A stretch of DNA of 57,000 nucleotides from assembly GCF_900112005.1 (NCBI RefSeq), contig NZ_FOKK01000025.1, positions 1 through 57,000 on the forward strand. Reading direction: 5' to 3'. Below the pieces are notes generated by a model. It did no database searches. It worked only from the letters and a program-made list of their open reading frames with translations, and was not told the DNA's origin. Below, in pieces: positions 35,860 through 44,385 of the stretch (positions are counted from its first letter, which is position 1; each line of letters starts with the position of its first letter). Origin of the DNA: Algoriphagus aquimarinus. Its GTDB lineage: Bacteria > Bacteroidota > Bacteroidia > Cytophagales > Cyclobacteriaceae. A program made the position numbers and the translations under genes.

Positions 35860-36057
35860 TTAAAAGATGTACTCCTCCAAAAAGTTCTCAAATCTCATCA
35901 CAGGAATTTGGGAATAATAAAAACGAGCCTAATCCTTGGTCACAATCACGTCACAATCACTCCCCTAAGCAGAATAATACTCCAAGCCATCTTCAAAATC
36001 CTGAACTTGACGATCGATTACATCTTTGTTGAATGACGACGTGACTTTAGTATCCAT
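35860..36057 (-). pseudogene. Decayed PIN-domain (VapC-like) toxin, C-terminal half
   Basis: One minus-strand frame gives 30 codons from ATG 36057 ending ...DFEDGLEYYSA, then TAG (35965-35967), 11 codons GSDCDVIVTKD, TAG (35929-35931), and 22 codons (ARFYYSQIPVM then RFENFLEEYIF) to TAA at 35860-35862. Ignoring the stops, this matches the second half of PIN-domain toxins: DFEDxxQYYSA, CDVIVTR/K, a segment ending SQIPVM, then a short C-terminal helix. The N-terminal half with the first acidic active-site residue is missing, and no antitoxin gene is seen. This is a relic, not a working toxin. Confidence 0.75.
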
Positions 36058-36199
36058 AGCACAAAATTTTAATTACGTAAAGATTTTATTTTCTGTACGT
36101 CACACATAACTATTATAGCATATATTTTTTCACAAAACACTATAAATCAATCATTAGTCAGGAAAACCCTAATGAAATACACTTCAATTTTACTTATAG

Positions 36200-37315
36200 C
36201 TAAACCCTAAACTTGGATTCTATCTCAGAGATTTCTGCTGCAGTTTGGGCTTTGTTTTTCCTATTCGTCTTCTCCTTTTTCAAGTCAGTCGCATAGAAAT
36301 GAGTGTCTTGAAAGTACCCAACTCTCGCTTCTGATTCACCTTTGGCAAAAGTCCATTTTTCACCTTTGAAAAGCCTAACCTTGTCTTCGTGCAATTCCAA
36401 ATACTCATCGTAAGGTCCACGTGGAGAAATCAATTTCACGAAGATTGGAGCAGTTTCAATTGCGATAAAAAGCAACATGATAAAAACATTTGCCATAGCC
36501 ATAGCAGAGCTCTCTTTAGTCAAAGCATCTAATGCTTCCATTCTCGCAGCCAACCCATCGAAACCTTCTATTCCTGGTTGTTGCTTTTCAAACTCCAGCT
36601 GACGTAAGGCAATAAACTCACGTATCTGAGCTTCAAGCGTATCGATTCGAACTTGGTTTCTCAGCCTTAACTGATCCAACGTCACTTGAGCAGCATCGAG
36701 CTGCTGTTCTTTCTTCTTGGCATTTGTTCCTAAACCGACTATCCCACTCGTTCCTGCTGTTTTCTCTCCAAATCGCTCCGCATCATAGTCCAACTGCACT
36801 TTGTTTCGAAACTCTTCGCTAGTCGCAACCTCAGATTTTAACGTATCAATTTTAGCCTCCAACTCCTGGATTTCTGGAAAGCCCTTAGCCAAATTGAGCT
36901 TGGACTCTGTGATAAATTCAGTTCGTTTTTCGTCAATCTTACGATCAATTTCACGCTCAAACATTTTTAGCTCCAAGGGCTTGGAAATTACCAGAGCCAA
37001 TAGAACTGCCAGGACCAATCTAGGGATAGCTAGCTTCCACTCTGCCCTAGCTTTTTCACGCTTACGCATACTGGAAACAATAAATCTATCTAGGTTGAAA
37101 ATCATCAAACCCCAAAGCAATCCAAAAAAGACAGCTGGCCAAATAGACTGAAAGACAGTGAACAAAGCATATCCAGCAGCCAAAGAAGCTAATACTCCAG
37201 TGAAAAACACAGTTGCTCCAATGCCTATATATTTGTTCGATTCGGTAGGTGAACGCTTGAGTAAGGAGAAGTTAGCACCACTGCAAAACCAGAAAAAACG
37301 AGTGAAATTTTTCAT
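36200..37315 (-). CDS. DUF4407-family membrane protein
   Basis: 371 residues. Two or three N-terminal transmembrane segments (about 30-80, IGATVFFTGVLASLAAGYALF and AVFFGLLWGLMIFNLDRFIVSS), a third at about 95-112, a long coiled-coil periplasmic or cytosolic stretch at about 120-240 (KIDEKRTEFITESK..., EIQELEAKIDTLKSE), and a further membrane segment near 270-290. The LDRFIVSSMRK motif after the second segment is typical of the family as I recall it. Function is unknown. It stands alone, reading leftward. Confidence 0.8.
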   Translation of the reverse strand: MKNFTRFFWFCSGANFSLLKRSPTESNKYIGIGATVFFTGVLASLAAGYALFTVFQSIWPAVFFGLLWGLMIFNLDRFIVSSMRKREKARAEWKLAIPRLVLAVLLALVISKPLELKMFEREIDRKIDEKRTEFITESKLNLAKGFPEIQELEAKIDTLKSEVATSEEFRNKVQLDYDAERFGEKTAGTSGIVGLGTNAKKKEQQLDAAQVTLDQLRLRNQVRIDTLEAQIREFIALRQLEFEKQQPGIEGFDGLAARMEALDALTKESSAMAMANVFIMLLFIAIETAPIFVKLISPRGPYDEYLELHEDKVRLFKGEKWTFAKGESEARVGYFQDTHFYATDLKKEKTNRKNKAQTAAEISEIESKFRV

Positions 37316-37611
37316 AAAAGGAAAAAGGGTTGATCTGAATGATAACGCTAAAACCTCTCCAAAATAGATTATTTACCTGCCCCTAACTTTCAACTGGGAC
37401 GAATTCCAATAAAAACAGCCCCAGCGTTCATATTTCAAATAATAGATGTGACGAAAGAATCTTGTCACCTTTTGCGAACAAAGCTCCTAAAACGTCCGAC
37501 CTGTACGTATATGAACTTTTACTGATCGAATCTGTGCAGGATTTTACAAAAAAATGAGTGGGCAAGAGAAGTAATCTGGGTTTCCAAAAGTCACCTTCTT
37601 ATATTCAAGTT

Positions 37612-38268
37612 ATGAAAACACCCATCTCCACCATTCTACTAATCCTTTTCTTATTTAATCTGCAATTCTCTTTTGCTCAAGAAATTCCTTTTCAAGAGGA
37701 GGTAAACAAGCGAGCGTTAGAAATTGATGCTGCTGGCTGGGAAAAAGGAAGTGCTGTATTTACCGGAAGCTCTAGTGTGAGAATGTGGAAGAACTTACAA
37801 GATCAATTCCCTGATGTCTCTATTATCAACTCAGCTTTTGGAGGATCCCAAGCTGACCAACTTTTGCTTCATCTAGATAAAACAGTGCTTCGATATGCGC
37901 CAGCCAAAATCTTCATCTATGAAGGCGATAACGACATAAATGCAGGGCAAGAAATCTCTGCTATCATGAAAAATCTGGATGAACTGACTACCAATATCCA
38001 CATGAGGTATCCAAATGCACTAGTTCATTTGATAGCTGCCAAACCAAGCCCATCTCGCTGGGACAAGAAAACATCCTACGAGGCCTTGAATGATCTAATA
38101 CGTCAATATGCTACTACACATGACAATGTGTTTTTCGTAAATGTCTGGGACATCATGCTAGATGACACTGGAAAGCCTAGAGCTGATATTTTCATCGAAG
38201 ATAATCTCCATATGAACGAAAAAGGTTATGAGCTCTGGAGGGAGATTTTCACACCATTTTTGAAGTAG
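37612..38268 (+). CDS. Secreted SGNH/GDSL-family hydrolase
   Basis: I chose the ATG at 37612 (218 residues), which begins a clean signal peptide (MKTPISTILLILFLFNLQFSFAQ); a GTG at 37558 would only add 18 residues ahead of it. SGNH blocks: I FTGSSSVRMW (catalytic Ser at about 47), II NSAFGGSQA (Gly), III YEGDNDI (Asn), V DNLHMNEKGYELW (Asp and His). All catalytic residues are present. It is an esterase, lipase or carbohydrate deacetylase exported to the periplasm or beyond; substrate unknown. Confidence 0.87.
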   Translation: MKTPISTILLILFLFNLQFSFAQEIPFQEEVNKRALEIDAAGWEKGSAVFTGSSSVRMWKNLQDQFPDVSIINSAFGGSQADQLLLHLDKTVLRYAPAKIFIYEGDNDINAGQEISAIMKNLDELTTNIHMRYPNALVHLIAAKPSPSRWDKKTSYEALNDLIRQYATTHDNVFFVNVWDIMLDDTGKPRADIFIEDNLHMNEKGYELWREIFTPFLK

Positions 38269-38278
38269 AAAAACTTCT

Positions 38279-38869
38279 CTAAAATTGGAAAGACAGCGCC
38301 AAAACCACTTGCTCCGATTTGAAACTATCTTCGCGTTTTAGTACACGATCTAATGTGAGTTTTTGATCGTTAAACACTCGCTCGTATCTTAAATCTAACC
38401 CGACAGGCCCAACATTTAGGCCTAAACCAAATTGATAACCAAAATCAATTTTTTTGCCCGACTCAATTTCTAAAACCTCAGGAAACTCCTCATTAAGTGA
38501 ATAGTGAAACGATGGGCCTCCCACAATACTGAGTACTTTAAACATGTGAAATCCCGCCATTATAGGCGCATCCAGTCTATCATATTTGACTTGACCTAAT
38601 CCTGATTCAAATTTGGAATGTGTATAGAGTAGCTCAGGACGGAGAAAAATATCATAAGAAGCCAGTTTATAAAATGTCCCAACCTGATAACCTATCGATG
38701 CTCCTGGATCATTCCATATTGAACCGGCATCTTTGAAATATTTCCCTGAAGTATTGTAGTTCATTCCCGCCTTTATCCCAAATCCTGAACCTTTGCGCTG
38801 TGCATTGCCTTCTATTGCAAAAAGGAACACCATACCAATTGCGAAAATTACTTGAACAACGTTTTTCAT
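38279..38869 (-). CDS. Outer-membrane beta-barrel protein (porin-like family)
   Basis: 196 residues with a signal peptide (MKNVVQVIFAIGMVFLFAIEGNA). The mature part shows the alternating pattern of an 8-strand barrel and begins GFGIKAGMNYNTSGKYF, typical of PorT/OMP_b-brl_2-like proteins, and ends in an aromatic residue (LALSFQF). It probably spans the outer membrane. No function can be given. It converges with the SGNH gene, with 10 bases between. Confidence 0.8.
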   Translation of the reverse strand: MKNVVQVIFAIGMVFLFAIEGNAQRKGSGFGIKAGMNYNTSGKYFKDAGSIWNDPGASIGYQVGTFYKLASYDIFLRPELLYTHSKFESGLGQVKYDRLDAPIMAGFHMFKVLSIVGGPSFHYSLNEEFPEVLEIESGKKIDFGYQFGLGLNVGPVGLDLRYERVFNDQKLTLDRVLKREDSFKSEQVVLALSFQF

Positions 38870-39064
38870 AAATTTCAGATTTAAAATAAGTCAGAAAGAA
38901 CAATCTTAGGAAATGCAAGCTGAAAGACAAACCGAGTTTGGATTCATCTCGTATTTCAATATGTTAGCATCATAAAATACACGACCTCTCAAAACAGAAT
39001 AACTTAAATTGAGTTTGTATTTAATGAATGCTAGATCATCCAAAACAAAAAAAGAACCAAAAAC

Positions 39065-40165
39065 ATGTTTAGCTCAAATAAACTTATTACGCCAATGTTA
39101 TCACTCATCGTAGCCTTGATGTTTGCCTGCGGAAATACGTCGGTTCAAAGTCAGGTGGCATCCGCAGATGCTAATAAACTTGATGACTATAAAGGAAAAA
39201 CAGAATTAGCCACTTTTGCAGGTGGTTGCTTCTGGTGTGTAGAAGCTCCTTTTGAAGGAATAGATGGAATCATCACAGTTATCTCTGGATATGCCGGAGG
39301 CAAAGAAAAAAACCCTACTTATGGTGAAGTATCAAGTGGAAGAACTTCTCATAGAGAATCAGTACAGATCACATTCGACCCAGAGGTGATCAGTTACTCA
39401 GAATTGGTGGATATATTCTGGCAGACGTATGACCCTACCGATGTAGGAGGCTCCTTCTACGATAGAGGGACTCAGTACGAATCTGCAATATTCTTTCATG
39501 ATGCAGAGCAGAAGAAAGTAGCTGATGAATCTAAGAAGCTACTTGATAAGTCAGGTAAATTCGATAAGCCAGTTGCAACCCCTTTGATCAAGTATACAAA
39601 CTTCTATCCTGCTGAAGAATACCATCAGGATTACTACAAAAAAAGCCCGCAGGACTACTATTCTTACAGAAGTGGATCTGGGCGTGATAAATTTATCAAA
39701 GCTCATTGGCCAGAGCTCAGTGGGAACAAGTATAAAGCTCCAGCCAAATCTGAACTCAAGAATAGCTTAACTAAGCTGCAATACGAAGTAACACAAGAAG
39801 ACGCCACAGAAATGTCATTTCAGAATGAATACAATGGCAATCATGAAGAGGGCATCTATGTAGACATTGTATCTGGCGCACCACTTTTCAGTTCTAAAGA
39901 CAAATACGAGTCGGGTTCGGGATGGCCAAGCTTCACCAAACCTATCGATGCTAGAGTGTTGGAAAAACCAACTGATGACGATTTGGGGATGCTGAGGGTG
40001 GAGGTAAGGAGTAAGTTTGGTAAAAGCCACATTGGACATGTTTTCTATGACGGCCCTCAACCTACAAACCTTAGGTATTGTATGAACTCTGCGGCGATGA
40101 AATTTATCCCAAAAGAGGAAATGGAAGCCAAAGGGTATGGAGCTTATCTCTGGTTGGTAGATTAA
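39065..40165 (+). CDS. Lipoprotein MsrA-MsrB fusion (methionine sulfoxide reductases)
   Basis: 366 residues. The signal ends with a lipobox (LMFAC, Cys22), so the enzyme is lipid-anchored outside the cytoplasm and repairs oxidised proteins there. MsrA (about 48-205) has catalytic Cys55 in GGCFWCVE and acts on Met-S-oxide. MsrB (about 222-366) has GSGWPSF, SHIGHVFYDGP and catalytic Cys339 in RYCMNSAAMKF and acts on Met-R-oxide. The zinc-binding CxxC pairs of many MsrB proteins are absent (SGAPLFSS). A strong terminator follows. How the enzyme is re-reduced outside the cytoplasm is not shown by the neighbours. Confidence 0.94.
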   Translation: MFSSNKLITPMLSLIVALMFACGNTSVQSQVASADANKLDDYKGKTELATFAGGCFWCVEAPFEGIDGIITVISGYAGGKEKNPTYGEVSSGRTSHRESVQITFDPEVISYSELVDIFWQTYDPTDVGGSFYDRGTQYESAIFFHDAEQKKVADESKKLLDKSGKFDKPVATPLIKYTNFYPAEEYHQDYYKKSPQDYYSYRSGSGRDKFIKAHWPELSGNKYKAPAKSELKNSLTKLQYEVTQEDATEMSFQNEYNGNHEEGIYVDIVSGAPLFSSKDKYESGSGWPSFTKPIDARVLEKPTDDDLGMLRVEVRSKFGKSHIGHVFYDGPQPTNLRYCMNSAAMKFIPKEEMEAKGYGAYLWLVD

Positions 40166-40173
40166 TTAGTTTG

Positions 40174-40202
40174 AAAAAGGCTACTCTCGGGTAGCCTTTT
40201 TT
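40174..40202 (+). terminator. Terminator of the msrAB fusion gene
   Basis: AAAAAGGCTAC pairs with GTAGCCTTTTT around a TCTCGG loop and runs into a T tract, 9 bases past the stop codon. Confidence 0.88.
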
Positions 40203-40282
40203 GTTGATGATAGATTTTTTTAGCGACTTTTTTAATTTAAAATCATCCCACTTTCTATCTTTAAGCCAAACTTACTCTCGTT

Positions 40283-40690
40283 ATGAAAAAATTCGCTTGG
40301 ATTGCCGGTATTGTTTTAATCGGAGTATTTGCTGGGATATTTTGGTATAAATTCTACTTCGTATTTGGCGAGGGAGTAAAGGCTGGAAGCTTAAACTACT
40401 TCGTGAAAAAAGGTGTAATGTTTAAAACCTATGAAGGCAGAGTCGTACAGGAAGGGTTTCAGAGCCCTACAGCGGGTGGACTACAAAGCAACGAGTTTCG
40501 GTTCAGCGTAGTGGATACCGACGTGGCAGAACGGCTAGAAAGAGCGTCTGGTAAGTTCGTGGAGCTCCGCTACAAAGAATACAACGGGATGCTACCATGG
40601 AGAGGTACTAGTAACTTTGTAGTCACAGAGGTTCTAACCGTGGATAATACGGGCAAAACTGATGGATCAGCCTTGCCCTTTAATCAATAA
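40283..40690 (+). CDS. Conserved membrane-anchored hypothetical protein
   Basis: 135 residues. One N-terminal transmembrane segment (about 5-25) anchors a small globular domain. The segments GSLNYFVKKGVMFKTYEGRVVQEGF and EYNGMLPWRGTSNFVVTEV look like a conserved Bacteroidota family that I cannot tie to a function. It stands alone; the next gene converges immediately, since their stops abut. Confidence 0.7.
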   Translation: MKKFAWIAGIVLIGVFAGIFWYKFYFVFGEGVKAGSLNYFVKKGVMFKTYEGRVVQEGFQSPTAGGLQSNEFRFSVVDTDVAERLERASGKFVELRYKEYNGMLPWRGTSNFVVTEVLTVDNTGKTDGSALPFNQ

Positions 40691-41122
40691 TTAAGGACGA
40701 GACCAGTAATCTACTACGGTTACTTTATCCAAATGAGGACCTAAGATGGCTCCAAAAGCAGCATGAGCAGGGTGAGGCAAATAGGCATCACGTGCTGCAT
40801 CCGAGTGAAAAGTCAACACAAAAGCGTGCGTCAAGCCTTGATTTAATCCCTCAGGACTAGAATTCACACCATACTCAAAAGCCTCAATTCCATCAATTTC
40901 ATTCTGCAAATTTCTAAAAGCATCAATCACTGATTGAATATCTTCTTGAGATGATGTCTCTTTAAAACTGAAAAACACATTGTGTCGGAGAACGGAATCA
41001 GGTTTTGCGGCCATAGTTTCTTGGTGTTTTTCTTCGTGCACTTCTTTTTCTTCGTGATGCTCTGATTTCTCAGCGCATGCAATTGCCAAAATCAGAGGTA
41101 AGAAGTAAATATACTTTTTCAT
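40691..41122 (-). CDS. Dabb (stress-response alpha/beta-barrel) domain lipoprotein
   Basis: 143 residues. The lipobox IACA ends with Cys16, then a His/Glu-rich linker (KSEHHEEKEVHEEKHQE), then a Dabb domain (about 45-143): HNVFFSFKE..., AFEYGVNSS, THAFVLTFHSDAARDAYLPHPAHAAF. Such domains form dimeric barrels; some bind small molecules. The His/Glu linker could bind metal, which is inference. It stands alone. Confidence 0.85.
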   Translation of the reverse strand: MKKYIYFLPLILAIACAEKSEHHEEKEVHEEKHQETMAAKPDSVLRHNVFFSFKETSSQEDIQSVIDAFRNLQNEIDGIEAFEYGVNSSPEGLNQGLTHAFVLTFHSDAARDAYLPHPAHAAFGAILGPHLDKVTVVDYWSRP

Positions 41123-41282
41123 AGGTTATAGATTTTATCACAATCTAGGGAGATTCAACAAAATATTCTAAGACAACAGCAGATTGTAATACCCAAATCA
41201 ATTAAAATGGGAGATCATAGGCTTTCCTTAATATTAAAATTATATTTAACGAAAATTTAGTAGGTCTACGAAATAAAAATAA

Positions 41283-42461
41283 ATGAAAAACCCAATCTAT
41301 TCTTTCTTCAACTTGTACCTGATCTTATTAGCCATAGCTAGTAGCTGTTCTACCAAAAATGGTGACTTAGCAACGCAAAAAGAAGAAATCTATGAACTAG
41401 TCAAAGTTGATTCATTTCAAGTTGACAACTTTACACGAATAAGCATTCTTGACTATAGCTCCGAGGAGAAGCTCTATTTAGGGTACTCTTTAAACGAGGA
41501 TGATATTCTAGAAATATCAGAAAATGGGGAGATTTTAAATAGAGTTCATAGAAAAGGCGATGGGCCTAATTTTTATGGCACTTGGAATCCAATTGGACTA
41601 GGCTTTGGACCAAATGGGCAAAGGATTGTAGAATTACCTTTTCAGGTAATCAGTTACAATAAGGATTATGGAATCGAACAATCGCACAGAATTATGTCGC
41701 CCCTACCTATTCGCGCTAACACTCCGCTAGGTAGACCACCTTACTACCAAAAAAATGATACCACTTTTCTCTTGGTGGGACCAAGCAACTACCTCACCGC
41801 CACTTATCTTATTCATAATCTAGAAGGAAAAGACACACTTCAAAACTTCTATCAATTGAATATGCTAACGGGTAGAACCGAAACAGTAGTTCCTTATGAA
41901 GCGAATTCAATCTATAATTCAACAGAAAACATCTATCCTGAATTAATGGGAAAGTCATTTTTTATTGATCTTGATAGTAATGAGCTAGCACTTGTCCAGA
42001 ACCTAGACACGGAAATCCTAATTTATAATTTACCAGATCTATCTTTAAAGAGATCAATACCAATAATCCATTCTGAATTCCAATCCTATTCTCCTGTCCC
42101 AATAGGAACTCCATTTTCAGATGAAAATGTATTGGTATTGAACAGACTTGCTGCTAGAAATCAAAAGCTTTTGAAGCTCGATGGTAACACCTATGTTCTT
42201 CAATATTTCACTGGAATATCTCAGTCGGAATATGACAGCAGAAATTCGGAGGAGAAGCCCTACATAGGTCAATTTGACGAATCTGAACAACGAATAGTAA
42301 TTTTCAAAAATGATAAACAAATCTCTACTGAGCTTGCAGGAATAAAAGGTAGTCTGATTCTAGCTCTTCCAAAGAATAGAATACTGGTACAAGAAAGCGA
42401 AAACCCAGATTTTGAGGAGGAATTCACTAGATTTTCCATATATCAACTTAAAAACAAGTAA
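41283..42461 (+). CDS. Lipoprotein, probable beta-propeller (DUF4221-like)
   Basis: 392 residues. The lipobox AIASSC gives a lipid-modified Cys near residue 22. The rest looks like a six-bladed propeller: RVHRKGDGPNFYG, FGPNGQRIVELPFQVISYNKDYGIE and similar blade edges repeat through the chain. A propeller lipoprotein of this kind is common and poorly studied in Bacteroidota; my family call is tentative. It stands alone between long intergenic stretches. Confidence 0.65.
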   Translation: MKNPIYSFFNLYLILLAIASSCSTKNGDLATQKEEIYELVKVDSFQVDNFTRISILDYSSEEKLYLGYSLNEDDILEISENGEILNRVHRKGDGPNFYGTWNPIGLGFGPNGQRIVELPFQVISYNKDYGIEQSHRIMSPLPIRANTPLGRPPYYQKNDTTFLLVGPSNYLTATYLIHNLEGKDTLQNFYQLNMLTGRTETVVPYEANSIYNSTENIYPELMGKSFFIDLDSNELALVQNLDTEILIYNLPDLSLKRSIPIIHSEFQSYSPVPIGTPFSDENVLVLNRLAARNQKLLKLDGNTYVLQYFTGISQSEYDSRNSEEKPYIGQFDESEQRIVIFKNDKQISTELAGIKGSLILALPKNRILVQESENPDFEEEFTRFSIYQLKNK

Positions 42462-42617
42462 CAGAAACCTGTAACTAGGGAAAAATATTTGAACAATGAG
42501 GATTTCATCCGCAATCCCGTACAGTATACCTATCTCATACTTCTATCTATAATGGATCTGCAATACTGTAGCCATAACCAGAGAAGATGGCCTATACAGA
42601 ATACATTAAACATGAAA

Positions 42618-42648
42618 ATGCCTGCAAATCATAGATCTGCAGGCATTG
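42618..42648 (-). terminator. Terminator of the cold-shock operon
   Basis: AATGCCTGCA (42618-42627) pairs with TGCAGGCATT (42639-42648), and TTTTC follows on the minus strand. It lies about 40 bases past the cold-shock gene's stop. The T run is short. Confidence 0.7.
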
Positions 42649-42686
42649 AACTTTGTATTTCTTAATTGGGCAGAGCCCGACTGGAA

Positions 42687-42881
42687 TTACTTAGCTACTT
42701 TCACGTTCACAGCGTTAACGCCTTTTTTACCTTGAACTACGTCATAAGTAACGTGATCGTTTTCACGGATTTCGTGTACTAGACCTGAGTGGTGTACAAA
42801 TACATCTTCACTGTTGTCTGCTGGTGTAATAAAACCAAAACCTTTGGTTGTGTTAAAGAATTTTACTGTTCCTTCATTCAT
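42687..42881 (-). CDS. Cold-shock protein (CspA family)
   Basis: 64 residues, a single cold-shock domain. Nucleic-acid-binding motifs RNP1 and RNP2 are GFGFI (about 14-18) and DVFVHH (about 26-31), preceded by EGTVKFFNTTKG. It is an RNA chaperone. Its ATG lies 2 bases past the stop of the basic small gene upstream and is in a different frame. It is the last gene of the desaturase-helicase-basic protein-Csp block. Confidence 0.94.
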   Translation of the reverse strand: MNEGTVKFFNTTKGFGFITPADNSEDVFVHHSGLVHEIRENDHVTYDVVQGKKGVNAVNVKVAK

Positions 42882-42883
42882 GA

Positions 42884-43165
42884 TTACTCGTTTTTAAATT
42901 TGTTGTTTCTATTAAATTTTTGTTGTGTATTCTGCGGTCTAGGCAAACTTGATGGCCTAGGCACGTTTTCTTTTTTCGGTGGTTCTGGTTCTGGCGGAGT
43001 GTCTGAGATGTTACCAAACTCATCCACGTACGCAATCATATCGTCCAGATCTCCGCTTTTCGGCTGATCTTTACGAGCAGCCATCTTTTCTTGCTTGTCT
43101 CTTTTTTTCCTCTTTTTAAGTTCTGCTTTTTGCTTTTTAATGAATGTGTTCTGGTTTTTTGACAT
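42884..43165 (-). CDS. Small Lys/Arg-rich protein of the cold-shock gene family
   Basis: 93 residues from ATG 43165 (MSKNQNTF); an upstream ATG at 43186 would lengthen it by 7 residues and overlap the helicase. The N-terminal third is very basic (KKQKAELKKRKKRDKQEK); the middle has DDMIAYVDEFGNISDTPPEPE; the tail is low-complexity (Pro/Arg/Asn/Gln). In other Bacteroidota, as I recall, this basic-plus-DDMIAYVDE segment is fused directly to a cold-shock domain; here the cold-shock domain is a separate gene 2 bases downstream. Probably RNA-binding, by inference. Confidence 0.75.
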   Translation of the reverse strand: MSKNQNTFIKKQKAELKKRKKRDKQEKMAARKDQPKSGDLDDMIAYVDEFGNISDTPPEPEPPKKENVPRPSSLPRPQNTQQKFNRNNKFKNE

Positions 43166-43175
43166 TTCGGCGATT

Positions 43176-44378
43176 TTAGTTGGCAAATGTTATGGCCGTA
43201 CCGGTTTTTCCGGCTCGACCTGTCCGGCCTATTCTGTGGATATAACTATCCATAGACATGGGAAGCTGGTAATTGATCACATGGGTCACATCAGCTACGT
43301 CTATACCTCTAGCTGCTACATCAGTAGCCACTAGCACTCGAGTCACTCCAGTTTTGAACTCATCAATCGTTCTATTCCGGAAGTTTTGGGACTTATTTCC
43401 ATGAATCAACCCAGATTTAATACCAGACTGATTTAATTGCTTACTTAACTTATCTGCTAGCCTTTTGGTTTCAGTGAAAATAATCACTTTTTCCAAATCA
43501 TTGCCTCTGAATAAATCAGCAAGTATATCAAACTTATTCTTGCCTTCCGGCACATGAATAACTTCTTGATCTACATTCTCACTGGTTGTACCACCAGTAT
43601 TTACTTTGATCTCAACAGGATTATTAAGCAATCCGTCAATAAGCTGTTTTTGACTTGGTTCCAATGTCGCAGAGAAAAGCATTGTTTGACTTCTCTTCGT
43701 CATCAAATTTACGAGTTTTTTTACATCATGTACAAAACCCATATCTAACATTCTATCAAATTCATCCAACACAAGCGTATTTACTCGGTTGAGATGCAGC
43801 AGTTTGCGAATTGAAAGATCCAATAATCTACCTGGAGTCCCCACAATCACATGTAGCTTTCTACTTAAAGCTTTAAAATCAGAATTGATATTCGTTCCAC
43901 CGATGAAAGTATTAGAATACAGGTTCATTCCTTTACTTAAGCTTTTGAATTCCTCTTCGATTTGCAAAGCCAACTCACGAGTCGGTGTTACGATCAAAGC
44001 GGTGAAATTCTGTGGATCTAGTTTAGCATGCTCAATTATGGGGATCAAAAATGCTCCAGTCTTACCTGAACCAGTATTTGATATTCCAAGCAAATCTCTT
44101 CTATCCATCAAGGACGGAATAGCCTGCTCTTGAATATTGGTCATGCTTTCATAACCCTTTGATTCTATATTTCTCAACAAAGAGGCATTCAGGTTAACGC
44201 TTGAAAAAGGTGTCTCTGAGCGAAATCCTTCTTGACCACTAGGCTCAGCCTTTTTGATCAATAAATTTGGATCTAATTTAGATTCCTTCTTTTTATTTTG
44301 ACCTGGCCTTGTTGCAGGACGAGAATTTCGTCTTTGGTTAGCAGGCGGTCTTGTATTCGTGTTTCTATTAATACTCAT
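43176..44378 (-). CDS. DEAD-box RNA helicase
   Basis: 400 residues from ATG 44378 (MSINRNT); a longer reading would overlap the desaturase gene. Motifs in order: Q motif (FSSVNLNASLL...IQEQAIP), I GISNTGSGKTGAF (Walker A), Ia PTRELALQI, II VLDEFDRMLDMGF (an Asp-Glu-Phe-Asp box in place of DEAD), III SATLEPS, V VLVATDVAARGID and VI HRIGRTGRAGK. The basic N-terminal tail (about 1-55) likely binds RNA. It unwinds RNA duplexes and, next to a cold-shock gene, is probably a cold-induced helicase. Motif II reads D-E-F-D, a known variant. Confidence 0.93.
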   Translation of the reverse strand: MSINRNTNTRPPANQRRNSRPATRPGQNKKKESKLDPNLLIKKAEPSGQEGFRSETPFSSVNLNASLLRNIESKGYESMTNIQEQAIPSLMDRRDLLGISNTGSGKTGAFLIPIIEHAKLDPQNFTALIVTPTRELALQIEEEFKSLSKGMNLYSNTFIGGTNINSDFKALSRKLHVIVGTPGRLLDLSIRKLLHLNRVNTLVLDEFDRMLDMGFVHDVKKLVNLMTKRSQTMLFSATLEPSQKQLIDGLLNNPVEIKVNTGGTTSENVDQEVIHVPEGKNKFDILADLFRGNDLEKVIIFTETKRLADKLSKQLNQSGIKSGLIHGNKSQNFRNRTIDEFKTGVTRVLVATDVAARGIDVADVTHVINYQLPMSMDSYIHRIGRTGRAGKTGTAITFAN

Positions 44379-44385
44379 ACGATAA

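Noticed and set aside
42884..42886. Frameshift error joining the basic small gene to the cold-shock gene
   Set aside because: The cold-shock domain has its own ATG and complete N-terminus, and both proteins are complete; a true gene split is simpler than an error.
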